Part shown: positions 6,074 to 6,288 of the stretch, piece after piece
Numbering within the stretch: position 1 is the stretch's first letter
Layout of the letters: each line of letters begins with the position of its first letter
Source: Bryobacterales bacterium
GTDB taxonomy: Bacteria; Acidobacteriota; Terriglobia; Bryobacterales; Bryobacteraceae
Direction: 5' to 3'
Assembly: GCA_016789785.1 (NCBI GenBank)
Contig: JAEUQE010000348.1
Coordinates: 1 to 6,288 of the forward strand
Length of the DNA stretch: 6,288 bases
Program-made: the position numbers and the translations under genes
The notes under the pieces: generated by a model
Told to the model about the DNA's origin: nothing
Seen by the model: the letters and a program-made list of their open reading frames with translations, nothing else
The model's database searches: none

Positions 6074-6110
6074 CGCGGCATTTGCGGCCAAAACGGGCAT
6101 GCATGCCGCG
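6074..6110. repeat. Nested palindromes in the divergent promoter region, operator candidate
   Basis: A perfect 12-bp palindrome GGCATGCATGCC occupies 6096-6107. A second inverted repeat pairs CGCGGCAT (6074-6081) with ATGCCGCG (6103-6110), sharing its right arm with the first. Both lie in the 78-base gap between divergent genes and end three bases before the TATAAT box of glycerol kinase, the position expected for a repressor or activator site. The protein that would bind is unknown. Confidence 0.45.
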
Positions 6111-6112
6111 GC

Positions 6113-6118
6113 TATAAT
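6113..6118 (+). promoter_or_regulatory. Consensus -10 box (TATAAT) immediately before glycerol kinase
   Basis: A perfect TATAAT ends three bases before the ATG at 6122 and six bases before the GTG at 6125. No -35 match stands at 16-18 bases upstream, where the sequence reads about AAAACG. There is no Shine-Dalgarno between it and the gene, which points to leaderless translation if the box is used. Confidence 0.55.
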
Positions 6119-6121
6119 TCG

Positions 6122-6288
6122 ATGGTGCCCTATCTGATTGCTCTTGATGAAGGAACCACCAGCGCCCGCAGTGTGCTCTATGACGAGCAAGGCCGCGCCA
6201 TCGCCATGGAGTCGATGCCCATTGATTGCATCTATCCGCATCCGGGTTGGGTGGAGCAGGATCCGGAGCAGATCTGGAGTGCGCAACT
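6122..6288 (+). CDS. glpK: Glycerol kinase, FGGY family (N-terminal part, cut by window edge)
   Basis: The first 55 residues are present. PYLIALDEGTTSARSVLYDEQG is the phosphate-1 ATP-binding motif of the FGGY sugar-kinase fold, and YPHPGWVEQDPEQIW is the strongly conserved segment that distinguishes glycerol kinases (usual form YPQPGWVEHDPEEIW). The enzyme phosphorylates glycerol to sn-glycerol 3-phosphate with ATP in the cytoplasm. The usual ALDQGTTSSR reads ALDEGTTSAR here, a variation I recall from some other bacterial members. The ATG at 6122 gives M-V-P-Y-L; the next codon, GTG at 6125, would give M-P-Y-L, and its distance from the TATAAT suits a leaderless start. No ribosome site is visible for either. 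Other FGGY kinases are possible, but the PGWVEQDP segment makes glycerol kinase the best call. Confidence 0.85.
   Translation, partial: MVPYLIALDEGTTSARSVLYDEQGRAIAMESMPIDCIYPHPGWVEQDPEQIWSAQ

Noticed and set aside
1..6288. tRNA, rRNA, CRISPR repeats, insertion sequence ends or prophage genes
   Set aside because: I found no cloverleaf, regularly spaced repeat, transposase motif or phage protein. All gaps are under 120 bases.

Overview
The window looks like chromosomal DNA of a GC-rich, Gram-negative-type soil bacterium. The best fit is an acidobacterium of the Solibacteres/Bryobacter kind. I base this on recognised protein types: an S9D-type glutamyl endopeptidase, an imidazolonepropionase-like amidohydrolase, a CAPSR sulfatase fused to HEAT repeats, an LTxxQ (Spy/CpxP) protein, and two conserved-looking unknowns. 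The assignment is inference, because no rRNA or other marker gene is present. I see no tRNA, insertion sequence, CRISPR array or phage gene.

Layout: (1) On the minus strand, positions 2348 down to 1 hold three tightly coupled genes: an exported protein of unknown function, a metal-dependent amidohydrolase (TTGA stop/start overlap), and the 5' part of an S9 peptidase (ATGA overlap, running off the left edge). (2) Divergently on the plus strand, an OmpR-type winged-helix regulator with a truncated receiver domain (2462-3205) overlaps a small exported Spy/CpxP-like protein (3192-3638). (3) A 12-bp hairpin (3689-3722) lies in the convergent gap between that pair and the next unit. (4) On the minus strand, a 143-residue unknown protein (6043-5612) is followed with no gap by a secreted sulfatase with C-terminal HEAT repeats (5611-3758). 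(5) At the right edge a glycerol kinase gene starts on the plus strand (6122 on), with a TATAAT box so close that the message may be leaderless, plus nested palindromes just upstream.

How the genes may work together: the left operon looks like peptide catabolism, pairing an exported peptidase with a hydrolase from a family that includes peptidases. The regulator/Spy pair recalls envelope-stress systems such as Cpx, but no histidine kinase is present and the regulator lacks the acidic pocket needed for normal phosphorylation. The sulfatase probably desulfates a polysaccharide or glycan outside the cytoplasm. No dramatic new system is evident. The most unusual items are the truncated-receiver regulator with its overlapping Spy gene, and the start region of glycerol kinase. 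Every gap without a gene is under 120 bases and is described in the features.
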